64,000 nt of DNA from Azolla caroliniana (taxonomy: Eukaryota > Polypodiophyta). The position numbers and the translations under genes are program-made. The stretch is taken from assembly GCA_043228905.1 (NCBI GenBank), contig JBHGNT010000006.1, forward strand, positions 1,736,001-1,800,000, written 5' to 3'. The notes under the pieces were generated by a model that saw only the letters and a program-made list of their open reading frames with translations, made no database searches and was not told the DNA's origin. Shown piece by piece: positions 35,603 to 54,659 of this stretch (position 1 is its first letter; each line of letters opens with the position of its first letter).

Positions 35603-36163
35603 ACAGGTGGATTGGAGCTTTGGAGTTAGTAGTAGTATGGGTGGGGTGGGGGGGGTGCATGAATGAATGAGTGAATGATGGGTGTCTATGGCAGGCAGAC
35701 ATTTGTACAAGAAAATGAGAGGCAGCATGCTATGCTCTCTCTCTCTCTCTCTCTGAAGAGGATGGGTGAGGAACAAAGAAGCATGACTGCTACTTTAACT
35801 ACTGCTACAGAGGAATTTCTTCTTCTTCTTCTTTTGAGACAAGAGTGAGTGAATATAATAATACTCTGTTCCACAGAAAAGAAGAAGAAGCAGAAAGCCA
35901 AACGTGAAAAAAGCTTCTCTTCCATTTGTATAGCACACACACGCCTTCTTCTCTTCCCGCCTTCTACCTCTCAAAGAGCCAAAAAAAAAACACCAGGGAA
36001 ACAGAGAAAGCAAGAAAACAGCTCTTAAAGAGTTATTCTAATGCTATACATATCTACTGTATTGTAGTAATTTGTATACATATACTGCTACTACATACAC
36101 ACACGCTCGTGGGTACTTTTTTTGACAAGGTTTTTTTCTTCCTCTTCTTGAGCCCTGCTCCAT

Positions 36164-36167
<4 letters not shown>

Positions 36168-36212
<45 letters not shown>
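36168..36212. repeat. (GA)n microsatellite in the HIPP leader/promoter
   Basis: About 22 GA units about 260 bp upstream of the HIPP start. Shorter CT runs lie at 35735-35753 and 36270-36281. GA/CT tracts are common near plant transcription starts. Confidence 0.9.
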
Positions 36213-36216
<4 letters not shown>

Positions 36217-36279
36217 AAGAGAACAGGGGAGAGGCAGCTTTGTTTATTATCTTTTGGGTACTCTGCTGTCTCTCTCTCT

Positions 36280-36473
36280 CTCAACGATATAAAATTTCTT
36301 CATGACTTACTTATTCATGGCAGAAACCCTGTTCCTCAGATGTTGTTTTCCCTTCTCTCGTCTTTGAGTAAGAACCCTCCTCTGCTGCTTCTCCATTTCT
36401 TCTTTCTGTCTCTGTATCTCTCTGTCTCCCTCAGCCATAGAGGAAGCTCTCTGCCTTCTTTTCATTTACAACA
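36280..36473 (+). promoter_or_regulatory. probable core promoter/5' UTR of the HIPP gene
   Basis: CGATATAAAATTTC near 36286 is TATA-like, and a CT-rich leader (TCTTTCTGTCTCTGTATCTC region, 36400-36440) precedes the ATG at 36474. Confidence 0.4.
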
Positions 36474-38002
36474 ATGACAAAGGCAGACTCCTTCCAATTA
36501 CCAACCAAAAGAGAGGTCTCTGTATCATATACCACATAAATGCATTCAAACTGCATTCTCATTCATAGTCATATACACGTACTTATACCTAGACAACTTA
36601 TATGCAAGCTTATACATACACATACATGCGTACTGTATCTGCACGTTGCCTTGTCTCAACCTGTTCTCCTTGGTTTGCAGAATGTAGTGCTGAAGGTATT
36701 CATACATTGTGAACAATGCCAGAAGCAAGTCAAGAAGGTCCTTAAGAAGTTGGATGGTAGAGTAACATCATTTTCATATTTATTATCCCATTGATTAATG
36801 CATTTAGCATCACTAGCAATAACATCATGTAGCAGTATAACATGGAATCACTGGAAACGTTTTAGAATCATTAGCTATAATTAATGGCAGCTTTAACTTA
36901 GCACACAACAATTAATGGATATGCCTCCTTGCAATGTTATGTTATGTTATGCTAAGCTTAGTCTCTGCATTTTCAATGGCTAGAACACTGGGAATTGTAG
37001 GTCATTCCATTCTTAGGAGTTATGATGTACATATGCCTTGCTTTATGTAGCATGGATAGGTAATAGAATTATTAGCAAATAAAAATATAATTAAAATAAT
37101 CAATGACAACATCTAGATTCAACTGCCTTCATTAATGGAAGCATAATTATCAGCAAGCAATCACTGAAAATGGAAGGCTATGTCACGCCTTAACTTACCT
37201 TATGATTTCTCGTCATGTCATGTCATGTGATTTCATGCATTGCTATCTAATGTAATTTCATGCTATGCAAGGTCTGGTCATGTTATCTCGAGTGCCATGA
37301 TATATGGTCTGTGAGCTATGCATCTTTCATTGGTGAGCAATCAGAAGTTATGTGACACTTTTTACAGGGATAGAATCCATTGTGATCGATGCCGAGCTCA
37401 GCAAGGTATCAGTGGTTGGGACTGTCCCTGCAAGCACCCTTGTTAAGAAGCTAGGTAAAGCAGGCAAATTTGCAGCACCGTGGAGCCCTATCCCTGCCTC
37501 TTCCTTCATATCAGCATCAAATAGAGATCAAAAGAAAGATCACTTCCCCAACATCACAAACATTAACAAAGTTTCAGCGAAGCAGCTCCTGGATTATGAT
37601 ACCATCGCCATGCCCAAAATGAGTAGCACCCATGAGAACATCCCGAGGATTAGCAATTTTGCCAACAACTTGAATGAACAAAACAACAAGTATCTTAACT
37701 ACATGTTAGGGTCTGATCTGAATGATCTTAACAACAGTACTACTATTAACAGTAACAAGAAAGTTAAAGGGGGGAAAAGAGTTCCATTCGGAGGAGCTTC
37801 AGGTGTAGGGGTAGGAGGACCTTTGTTTCTTTCTCATCATGTTCATAATAATGACCTCTTCATGAACACTAATAATACTAATCATGCCATGGTATCTTCC
37901 AAGATCATGAGCATTTCGGGCTATAGGAACAGTATGGAGTCTGTAGAGTTTGCTACTAGCATGTTTAGTGATGAGAATGCCAATAATTGTAGCATAATGT
38001 GA
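36474..38002 (+). CDS. heavy-metal-associated isoprenylated plant protein (HIPP)
   Basis: Three exons: 36474-36515, 36681-36756, 37368-38002; 250 aa. An HMA fold covers about residues 15-78 (NVVLKVFIHCEQCQKQVKKV, then GIESIVIDAELSKVSVVGTV and LVKKLGKAGKFAAPW), with the metal-binding CxxC at Cys24-Cys27. The protein ends CSIM, a CaaX box for farnesylation, so it should be lipid-anchored. HMA plus CaaX is the plant-specific HIPP class, which binds soft or transition metals and acts in metal handling and stress responses. Between them lies a ~165-residue spacer rich in Asn and Ser, with one Gly-rich patch (FGGASGVGVGGPLF). The exon boundaries inside the HMA domain sit where plant HIPP genes commonly have them. 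It converges with the MAP kinase gene 1.5 kb downstream. Metal and membrane are inferred from the family. Confidence 0.92.
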
Positions 38003-39504
38003 ATCTGCCTAGCCTCATCCATCTCATCAGTTCACATCAACAGAACACACTAGAAAAAACAAAATATTTTAGTTTTCTTGGGTGAGCACCGAGTGCTGTG
38101 GTCTTACCTCCTTTGTTATTCATAGCATTGTTTTATAAGTCTGTTTTTATGTAAGTGCTTTACATGTCATATTTGCTTGACAATGCTGAAACTTTACAAT
38201 GTATACACAAGTAATTCAATCACTGATACTAGTTTCTTGTTTCAATCAGTCATAACATATACTAGTTAATGAGGGCTTCTGAGTAACAGTGTGTATCGTA
38301 GTAGTGATCTCAGTGGCTATCCTTGTGTAAGTTATATTCTCATAGATTCCCATGGGGTTGAACATATCCCTTTGGTAACGACCTTTATAAATTGTGATAT
38401 TGTTGTATAAATCTATGGAGTGTGATACCAAAATCTAAAGAAGATTAAAATGTCAGTACTTGTTTAACAGCATTCATGATTTACAGATTCTACAAAGTAA
38501 TTCTTGATGGGTACTCAAGGTACTATCAGAGAGGCCAGAGTTAAACTGTAATTGTGTTGACAAGTAATGCAAGTAACCCAGTTCTTGGCACTATTTTTCC
38601 TGTACCATTGCATTGCATTTCTCTTCTGACAGTGACTATCATAGGTCTACCTGGCTCAAGCAAAGTGATTACTCAAAAGCATAGGAAAAGGAAAAATTAA
38701 AGACACTTCAAAATCTTTACAAAAGTTAGTGATGTTCACATTTTTTTAATACATATACAAAACAATCCTCGGTTTTAATAAAACTGAGTCATGAAGTGAT
38801 AATCTTTTCAAATTAGAGAATTGTCATGTGCAGTGAAATTATGCAGCTTATACTTGTCTTTAAAAGCAAATGTGATTGACAATTGAAATTATGCCTCTTA
38901 CACTTGTCTTAACAGGCAATAGTGATGAACCAATAATGTTCATTGCAATCAATGTGGCTTGCTAAAACACTTGTGACAATGCAATGTGGCTGGGGAAGCA
39001 GCCAAAATCATCAATCAGTCTTGCAGGAACAAGTAGTGTTTATTGCATTGTAACCATACGTGCAGTGCAGACTAACCTTAGTTAGCAGTTTGTAAGGTCA
39101 AATTGAAGAAAGCATAAATCTGTCTAGAGAATAATCAACAATTAAGAGCGGTTCGTAGGTAGAATAGATAATTCAGTTCATTTCTAAATCACATGACAAC
39201 CCACGCACATATGCACAAATCACATAGCAAAGATAAAATTGCCTGTCAGCAAATAAACAGAAGATTAATTGACCACCCAATGAAGCCTGACCATGTATTC
39301 TTTAAGTCAAAAGTAAATTCCAGGAGAAAATTTGGACCAATGGAACCCATTCGCAAAAAGTCTGAATTGGTCAAGGCCAATCAAATAGTCTCCATCAGGA
39401 AATGTACAAACTCCTGTTCGGAATTGATCAAATAAATTATTTTAGACAAAATATGACTGAAAGGGTCCAACTGAAGCAAGTGGCATCTTTACAATTACAT
39501 CTCA
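38003..39504. other. shared 3' intergenic region between convergent HIPP and MAPK genes
   Basis: Contains both 3' UTRs. TTATGCAGCTTATACTTGTC and TTATGCCTCTTACACTTGTC near 38839 and 38889 form a small ~50-bp repeat. No gene seen. Confidence 0.6.
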
Positions 39505-45894
<6,390 letters not shown>

Positions 45895-45929
45895 GTTATT
45901 GTGATCAAAAGCCTAAATTAATAAGGCGT

Positions 45930-46370
45930 AAATACCTGTGTGATAGAGCTGCAAAACCCTAAATCTCTGTATAATAGAAAGGAAACGGCCTAAGCACCTG
46001 TAATATAGTAGAAAAACTCTAAAGTTGGTGGAGAATAGAATGGCAAAACCCTAAATCTGTATAGGATAGACGAGTAGATCGAGCGCCAAGCTAGCAAAGC
46101 TGTGACTAAATCTGTATCGACTATAAGTGAAACCCCCTTAAAAATGCGTATAATAGAATAGAAAACGCCTCAGCCTGTGTATCATGGAACTGGAAATATC
46201 TAAATCTGTGTACGACAGAGTAGCGAACCCTTAAATCTGTGCAGAATGGACCACCACAACCCTAGCGGAAGCCAGCAGATCAAGTCTCAAATCGCAAAAC
46301 CTGTGTAGAATGCAATTGCATAACCCTAAATCTGTGCAGTCTAGAGAGTGACAAGCCCCCTAGATCTTAG
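45930..46370 (-). promoter_or_regulatory. telo-box-containing tandem repeat in the MAPK leader/promoter
   Basis: Words of the type AAAACCCTAAATCTGTGTAG followed by AATAGAA recur about nine times (near 45953, 46045, 46105, 46150, 46200, 46230, 46300, 46323). Several copies contain a telo-box (AAACCCTAA or ACCCTAA). The block lies 40-480 bp upstream of the start codon, so it is leader or proximal promoter. Confidence 0.7.
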
Positions 46371-46602
46371 TCATTCTAGCAGAAGAGAACACCGTACTGA
46401 TAAGCTACCTGAAGAATGGACAGACACCCTCTTGTCCTCTGCTATGGAGGGGGTGCCAGAAAGGAATGAATGGATTGAAGGGAAGGAAAACCCTAGCTAA
46501 TATATGTCTGCAAACAGAGCTTGGCTCTGCAGGTATAAAAGAGGAAGACGCTTTCGTAGATGCTAAGACAGCAGAGCAAGCACACTAACAGTCAAACAGA
46601 CG

Positions 46603-46688
46603 TGTATGTATGTATATATATATACATACATATGTATGTATGTATGTATGCATGTATGTATGTACGTATGTATGTATGTATGCATGTA
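46603..46688. repeat. (TATG)n microsatellite
   Basis: GTATGTATGTATG run with internal TATATA and TACATACATA, partly palindromic. It is preceded on the plus strand by a TATA-like GGTATAAAAGAGG at 46533. Confidence 0.9.
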
Positions 46689-46725
46689 GCTGAAAATGCA
46701 CGTGGGCAATTTGTCTTCCATTTGA

Positions 46726-47049
46726 CTAGTAGTGATAAGCCATAGCCATGGAGTCTAATGTTGTTGGCGGCTCCTGCTCCTGCTGCTGCTGATGATGATG
46801 GTGCCCGAGTGGGTCATGGATGGCCTCGATGACCTGCCACTCCCGACCATCTCCGGTCAATAAGACTCCGATCAAGAGTCTCCGTCTGGTCACTAGATAG
46901 CTCCCCTTGAGAGCGAGTTGTAGAACCGGCCGAGTCGAGCCCACCTCGTCCGCTACCCCGAGCCTTGTACTCTCTTCTTCATCGACCTCCCCGGAAGTTC
47001 CGCACTCGTATCGTAACAACTTGACTTGAGATTGTGGGTTGGGTGCCAC
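46726..47049 (-). CDS. unidentified ORF, possibly a C-terminal exon or gene fragment
   Basis: A 107-codon minus-strand frame with higher GC content than its surroundings. It reads an acidic stretch (SGEVDEEESTR), a hydrophobic-basic core (VLQLALKGSYLVTRRRLLIG, then GREWQVIEAIHDPLG), and a low-complexity end (HHHHQQQQEQEPP) before a stop. The composition and the conserved-looking core suggest a real exon or a gene fragment rather than chance, but I do not recognise the family. The frame stays open a few codons upstream of the Met, into an 88-bp repeat array. Start and expression are unknown. Confidence 0.3.
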   Translation of the reverse strand: MAPNPQSQVKLLRYECGTSGEVDEEESTRLGVADEVGSTRPVLQLALKGSYLVTRRRLLIGVLLTGDGREWQVIEAIHDPLGHHHHQQQQEQEPPTTLDSMAMAYHY

Positions 47050-47285
47050 ATTGATTCCATGCGCACCCTCGAGTTTGCGCTTTGAACCCCCTAAAGCATT
47101 GACTCACTCAAGGAACGCATGCCTTGTCGGGTGCCCACATCAATCCCATCTGCACTCTCGAGTTTGCACTCTAAAACCTAAAACATTGACTTGCTTATAG
47201 GAACACATGGCTCATCGGGTGCAATATCGACTCGAGGTGTAGTCTCCAATCGATAGTTTGAACACCCTATATGTATTATAGGCTC
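47041..47285. repeat. 88-bp tandem repeat, ~2.7 copies
   Basis: Units begin GGGTGCCACAT at 47041, GGGTGCCCACAT at 47129 and GGGTGCAATAT at 47217, each with CTCGAGTTTGC and ACTC words and CATTGACT before the next unit. Period is 88 in both intervals. Confidence 0.85.
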
Positions 47286-47459
47286 GTCTAGTAAAATAAT
47301 CACTTCGAGTTTTTTTTTTCCAAACAACATATTCTTCCATTAGTTTTAAAATGGCATATTAGATACAAAATACAAAATAGAGAAGCGACAATTCTTCCCA
47401 ACCCGTCTTGTGTAAGACAATGGCTAGCCATTGATCTTTCATTTGATAGAAATGATTGA

Positions 47460-47700
47460 GCACTTCCTCAATTTTCCCCATTCTCAGCATCTCGAGTATC
47501 ACCACAGACTTTCAAGCCAGAACCAAGTACAAATGTATTTGGCAAGATATTATGTGTTTGCATTTCCTTCATGAGGTTTAGTGCTTCCTCACCATGCTCA
47601 TGGTCTACATCTTTGACTGGCAACTTGTCAAAAACTCGACGTGCTACTTCAATCAATCCAATTGCCAACAAGAAGATCTTTGTCAAATCCTTAATTGCTT
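47460..47700 (-). pseudogene. pentatricopeptide repeat (PPR) gene fragment
   Basis: The minus-strand frame reads ARRVFDKLPVKDV, then HGEEALNLMKEMQTHNILPN and TFVLGSGLKVCGD. These are two halves of PPR motifs of the PLS class (VFDxxPxKDV, then EALxLxxxMQxxxIxPN). The middle of a motif between KDV and HGEEA is missing, and the frame stops within 75 codons while true PPR genes have hundreds. It is a truncated, internally deleted copy. Confidence 0.7.
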
Positions 47701-50700
47701 CAAGTTTTGTGGGGTTTTAATCTTTATTTGGCGTGGTTTCTAATTTCAACTTCAAAAGGGATTTGATAGAATGATGGCATTCATTGGGTGAAGAATCAAA
47801 ATTGGGCACGATATTGATATGAGTTCTTCTCTCGGGTGTAGTATCAATGCAAATTTCCTATTAGAACCGCAACATTATCAAACCTATTTCTTCTTAGGGT
47901 GTATTAAAAACGTGGATTCTTGTTTGGATACAATAGCAATACAAGCTCTCCATCGGATGACAAGTGCAATATGTATTATGATACAATATCTGTGTTGGTT
48001 AGTAAATGTACAACTATTCGCATGAATCCCTCCTCCTCGATGGAAGTGCCACCCATCCCAATCTACGAGCAATAGTTAGGATGTAGCTCGTATCTTTGTG
48101 AAGCGATTCATATGTCAATTAGCATGTAGTTTGGGTAACCGTTGGGCTCATATATGTAAGCAGAAGTGTGCTTTATTGCTCATTCTACTCTTCATATTCA
48201 TTGGTCATGGATATGTCAATATCTACGAATGGGTTATATCTTACTCATGGGCTCCCGACCCATCAATGTGTTGTTACCATTGAGCATAGTTTGGAATATG
48301 TTGAAGCTTCCAAGTGTCTACTTGGTCTTGGATTGGGACATATGGTTGGGTTGGCATGACACATAAGTTTTGTTCCGTTTACTAACACGATTAGTTTACT
48401 GGTGTTAAGTACACAATTAGAAGATATTCCCCAAATACTTAATGATTATTCGTGTTGTGACCCAACTTCTGTCATAGCCTATGTTTATGTGCCCTTTGGA
48501 TTCATTGACCAAAAGATTGGGTTTATGTGTTCTCTCATATGTTATATCCATTCTTGATTGACAATAGACACAAACCAATTATCATAGATGACGTAAGTGT
48601 TTAGTCTACACACTTGCAAATCATATGCTGTAGTGTTTTTTTGTGTCTTTGATGAATATACAAAATTTTATCATGTGGTCACGTGCATTGGAGGTTTTTA
48701 TTGAGATGCACACCTACATGGCACTCTCTTTGTTCTTTGTTAGTGTTGCTATAGAGGGGCAATGATTTTGCATTTGGAGTGACAATTTTTTGGAAAGCTC
48801 AAACAAATATACTTAGAAAATACACGTTTAGGCATGACGGTGGTGTCCAAAAAATTGCTATTATTTTAATTGTGCACCGACCCCTTATAATATATGGAAT
48901 CGAGACATGAATTTACAATCACACGCAAGAAGAGGAAATCAAAGATTCTTGTTTATAATTCACATTGTGCAAGGAGGTGTCATAGTTATAGTCTCCTCGA
49001 TGAACTTAGAATCTACAAAATCATGGTAACATCATACAAGTAAGAAAGAGTGCAAAACGATGTGTAGAACTTAAAGTGCGTGCAAACCCCTCTCCCTCTC
49101 GTTCATTCAATTACATGCACATGATACTACACTGTTATGATCTTATGAAGGTATTGATTTCATGCATTTCAATAATTTATTAGGGTATTTTGAGATGTGT
49201 GGGTTTAGTAGGATTGATCTATAATTACTCATCTTGATCGCTCTACTTGCTTCTTAATTCGTTGATGCTTCTTCCTCATACTTATGCTACGTTTAAATGA
49301 GAAATAAAGGACGACTACATTGAATATCTTTTGCTCTTATTATTTGCATGAAAATAATAGTTAGAATTCACAATTAAGCTCATGAAAATAATGAAAATAA
49401 TAGTTAGAATTGTCTTATGCTTGTGAGCTTTTCTAAACATGAGATAACAATACAATTATATTGAGTTAAATAGAATCCGTGTTCTGAATATTCACAATCT
49501 TTGCTAAATATGCCTACAAGTGTTTTGAGGTGAATAAGTTTTTTGTACTAATCGCGATGTACGTTATTGTGCTTAGATTAACAAACTTCATAGGTCAACG
49601 GAGGAATGAGGGGGAAAAGCTACACAATTTGATGAATGAAAGAGAAAGCTAAGGAAATATATTTTCGCCAAGTTTCAAGGAAGAAACCACCCAAAATAGT
49701 GTGAAGAGGAAAGGAAAACACAAGTTGAAGTCCTAACACGTAGAAACTCTTTGTCTTCATCATCATCGAGGAACAAGAGGTGCCGAGAAATAAGAAGAAT
49801 AGTAGAAGGTCAAGGGCTACAAACGCGATAGCTCAATTGGGAGTTGATTGAGATCTAATGAATACGCGTGTAGCACGAGGTCATGATGTTTGACTTGCAT
49901 TGCAACAAGCAAAAATCATTGAGGTATCTAATTCCAAGTTTGTATATATGGTGTCCCTTATGCTACTTTAAACCAATAAACTACTTCATCAATGTTCATC
50001 TTTTGTTACTAACGAGCTATTAATAATTATTAAGCCCATTAGTCAGCAACGAAAAATCAGGAAATGACCATTATTTGAAATCGAGAAATGATTGTAAATG
50101 GAAGAAATTCGACTTCCTTTGACATATTGGAAAAACCCAAATTTTGATTTTGAGGAAGGTCAAAGTGGCTATGGAGACACTTTAAAATAATAAAAATCAA
50201 TGTTTGAGAAACTCAAAAGAGCAACTCTCCTCCATTGATGGAGGACTTGATAAAATACATGATGAATGTATTGTCACTTACTATGTATAGCACCAAAACA
50301 AACATAGTCAATAACGGAGGGCTAGGATGTCTCTTCATTTCTTGCACACAAAAGGGTTTAAATGGCATAACTAGTGGTTGATTGGCGTGAGGCTTGATAC
50401 AACCATAACTAGTCACTAATTTAGTCCGGGCTAATATAAAACATTCCTCAGGTATAATTTATAAAGTTAACGTCAACTCTCCCTTGGATAGTTTTAAGAA
50501 TCACAAGATATACTCTTGATAAAAACTAGAATAAAACATTCAAAATTTCTTCTACCCAAAGTTGTATTTATGATCGCAATTATCATGTGCTAGCCACATC
50601 CCATATGACTCGGGGCAATGTTGCTACTTTAAATATTAATATTTACATGTGAGCAACCTTTTAATAAAACATAAAAGGGCACATTGATAAGAGAGTCATC

Positions 50701-53700
50701 TTAGGAGGATGACTAATACTCACACGACTTGCAAATCACAAATGTGATGCTTTTGTCCATTATTTGTGGAAATGAGAGTCTCAATGTTTAGAAAATAGAA
50801 AAATAGAAAAATTGGCAAAAAAACTATCAATTTGTAGAACTACAAATACAACCAATTAAAACATGGTGCATGCGTTTTCCAACTCTAGGATTTTAAAGGC
50901 CCTTGATTTGAAACATGCCTAGAAAACAATAGCTTACTTGGATTTCAAATATTGTTCGAGATTACAAAGGCACAAATTGTGTAGTAATTTCAATTTAAGC
51001 CCATTGAGATGAAAGTAGGATAAAATATTAGGATACCATAAATGTGGTTACCGGTTTTGCACATGTAGCTTTTTTTTATAAAACTTTATCGATACCCACT
51101 TGTACAAACAAAAAAGCATATAGAGATTGCAACATGAGCAATTATTTCCATCAAACCACGACCATTCTACTTTGCCAAGGTTTGGCCTGAATGCCTTGAT
51201 ATCTAAGAAGTAAATGTTGCAGTTTTTTTGAAAACCACAATTTGAAACTCTGTGGTAATCAAATATATGGATAAAAAGGAGGTTCATGCACAAATACGAA
51301 TCGTCAATGTATTAGTTTATCATGCCTTTATTTTATGTAAAAGATAGATTGAGATACGACTTCCCAATCATGTTTTTACCGTCCAAATTTCTTTACTTCT
51401 AAACACACAAGTGGCCCAAACTAAAACATAAACAAATATTTGTCTTAATTGCATACAATCAAATGCATAGTGAGAACCCTCAACAAGGAAAGATGTTGCA
51501 ACATGAATATTGAAAAGAATCTTTTGTTTTTAGGAGGGTGGTGATCTCTTAATATCCAAAATAGAATGAAAGGAAATCAACATGCCCTATGCAAATGGTG
51601 GAGCCTATTGACTAATTTGGTGCAATGCGCAAACCTTTATTGACTGTTGATATATGGGTTCTAGTACAAGAATCTAATAATAAAGTAATGCTTAACATTG
51701 GATATTATAGTCCTTTAGCAATTCAATGCGCATATAGTTTCCCCGACTAAATTAGAGTGGTCGACACAACAACAATGCCTTTATGTTTAGGAATTAAAAT
51801 AAGTTATTGATTGAAATGCCCATAAATAATGGGTTATGTTGAACAATTGGCTAACACTTGCACTTACTCTCACAAATGAAGGGTTTATTATAACAAACAA
51901 TAACAATTGTGATGCTAATAAGCACCCTTAGTATTTGTGCCTAAACATTTACTTGTAACAAAGAATCATTGTTATCTATCAGACAAATCTAAAAAAATAA
52001 CTTCATATTGGCCTCACTACATTACCAAAAATCAGTCAATGAGGATTATTAAATGAGAGAGTTGGTTGTGTCAAGTAAAATAGTATGATGTGATCCTATT
52101 GATGATCTGGACACATGGCCTGAGTTTGTAATGCATACATATAATGCAATAGGCATGATTGTAGTTAACATTTCAAGTCGTTAGTACTCCACGAGCCTCA
52201 TGCTTCGCTACAAAGGAAAGAAAGTCTATGATGAAGAACAACTCATCATTGCATTGCACACTACATTTACATGAATCATAGTAAAATATTGGTACACATT
52301 TCTCTAGATTGACATGCCTAGACAATGGTAATTTCTTACGACTGATTGTGATTTCTCATAATGAGCTACTTTATGTGCAACGGGTCATGACCAATTTAAA
52401 ATTTCTCACAGTGGCCAATGCTTAACATCGTACTATCTATAACCACACGACGATGTGACATATCAACTTATGATTAAATAGACCAAAACACTCATAATGT
52501 GCTTAAACTACAATTTCAATGCAATATCTTTTTACGAAATTTTATTGCATGTAAGATACCCCTCTTGCTTGAAGAGATTATTAACAATGTATTGCCGGTT
52601 TAAATTCCTCAAAGATTCATAATAGTTTCTTTCTTACGCCTTTGCAATGCACCAAACTTTAACCTTTGTAAATGATGATCACTTGGTGTAAGCATGTTTC
52701 TTCCTCGAACATGTGTCTTCCTATGGAGATATGCTTTTACATCAAAATCATTCTTTTGAGATTGAATTGACATGTACTCTATTCTAGGAGACATGAGTAG
52801 GAACAAGTGTCAATCATTCCTATGTCCCCTATAGTAAATGTTAATCACGACACAAATAAATCTTAACTACTCTTTACTCGAGGAATGTATTTGAAAGACC
52901 TTAATACTTCATCCATGTGCTTATTGCAATAGACACTCGAGTACTAAGGAATGAAACCTTGACATGGGTGTTTTGTTTTGGGTTATTCAAAGTGTTTAAA
53001 GAGACCGAAAGAGAGATTAGAAGATGTAAGTTCAAGGTCAGCTTTTTACTTAAATTTCAAGAAGGAATAGACAAAGCTTAAAGGTGACTCGTATATTCTT
53101 ACATTTCCCTCGGGTCTTTTCACACCTAAGTCATCACTAAGTTCCATTTCTTTCATGTTCTTCTTTATCGTCCCTCTTTCCTTGTGCTAAGTTGTTTCTT
53201 GAGCATTGACATCAATGCTCTTGCTTTAGAAACAAGGAAATGATGTCAATGCCACACACTTAACAATAAGCTAACCGTGATGTGTTTCTTGTGCATTACT
53301 TTTTATGTATTGTGTTTTCATTGAAGATTACACAACTCCTCAAAGAGGACCACAGAAGGGCATCTTTTCACTTCAAGGTATAGAGGGACTCCTTTATTCA
53401 ACAAATAGCTAAGGAGTAGTTGGTAAGAAGAACCACCATTTATGTCTTGCAGTCATGAGGTGATGTTGTGGAAGAGAGCATAATAATGATACACTATTGG
53501 ATCATTAAATTCATCCTTTCAATGATGACATTTTAAGATAGCATATAGAGGTAAGTTAATTCCCTTGGCAAACCATGAGAAAAAAATAGATTAAGGCACC
53601 GTCTATATGGTGGAGGGAAAAATATCACATTTTATTGCTAATGCCATCAATGAAGGAACCCCGAGATCCTTATTATTGTTAGATAGGAATTAGATATGTC

Positions 53701-54242
53701 CTTATCACCCAAGGAGGGTCACTCAAAATGAAAGAGCTAAGTTTGTCTCTCATACATGCTATGATCACATATATATCAAATGACAAAAATCAAGAAAAGA
53801 AAATACCTCTTTCATACAAGGGTGCACATTCCCAGTTTGCTTATGTGGACCAAGCAAAAGTGGAACAAAGAAACATCAAGATGTTTGGCCAATACAAGCA
53901 TATAGTTAGAAACACCTCAAACATGCATAGTATAAAGGATATGGGTTTAAGTTTAGTCATGATTGATGAGGCTAGATTCCTTTGTTAGTTTCTAACACAT
54001 GTTACTCACAACATCCTGACTATCATATGCACAATATTGCTCTAACATTTAGTTAAGACATGACACAACCCCTTAAACAAAAAGATTGGGCCATTGCTCC
54101 TTAAGTGTATGATGCATTGCCAACATCTAGAATGTTGCAAAAATGATCATATGGCAAAGAACTAGATAACATAACTTTACGCAATAGATTACATAAATGA
54201 TGTGTTATGTATGTGTGTGTGTTTGAGAGAGGAGAGGGAATG
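47701..54242. other. 6.5-kb stretch with no recognisable gene
   Basis: AT-rich, with only short frames that look random on both strands. Some is probably eroded transposon sequence, but I could not identify a domain, LTR pair or terminal repeat. Confidence 0.6.
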
Positions 54243-54336
54243 CCTAGATGATGTAACTTGGTTGATAATGTTGTTTGATAGAGATTAGGAGGTTGTGCGT
54301 TCTACTCGCACATTCCATAGTGGCACCTAGAATTTT
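54243..54336 (+). mobile_element. tRNA-derived SINE-like element with (TG)n(GA)n tail
   Basis: GATGTAACTTGGTTGATAAT is A-box-like; TTGTGCGTTCTACTCG replaces the B box. CACATTCCATAGTGGCACCTAG links it to 14441 and 33235. It runs directly into TTTTTGTGTGTG and then GA repeats. Confidence 0.5.

Positions 54337-54394
<58 letters not shown>
54337..54394. repeat. (TG)n(GA)n compound microsatellite at the 5' edge of LINE A
   Basis: TG tract 54337-54358, then GA tract 54359-54394. LINE A sequence begins right after it. Confidence 0.95.
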
Positions 54395-54398
<4 letters not shown>

Positions 54399-54659
54399 AA
54401 AACGCGATGACGTTCCAAGAGTAGTGTTGAAACATGTTTTTGATGTAACTTTGTACTCAGAACTCCATTTTTTATGATTTTTTGCTCCTTGCGAAGCTCA
54501 TTTAGAGGGCTTTTCAAGGATTATTTGGATGTAATGTTTCGTTATCGTTACAAGAAGATACAAGTAAAAGTGTCATCGTCTCAAGTTAGTTCTCTCAATC
54601 TCTATTAGGATGGCTGACACAACAACAGGAAGTGAGTTGATGATTGTGATGGATGTGGA

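Noticed and set aside
35686-36013. Overlapping minus-strand frames upstream of the HIPP gene
   Set aside because: CT/GA-rich low-complexity sequence in a promoter region; no conserved features.
47884-48366. Cluster of overlapping 60-70-codon frames on both strands
   Set aside because: No domain in any of them and no shared repeat with a known element.
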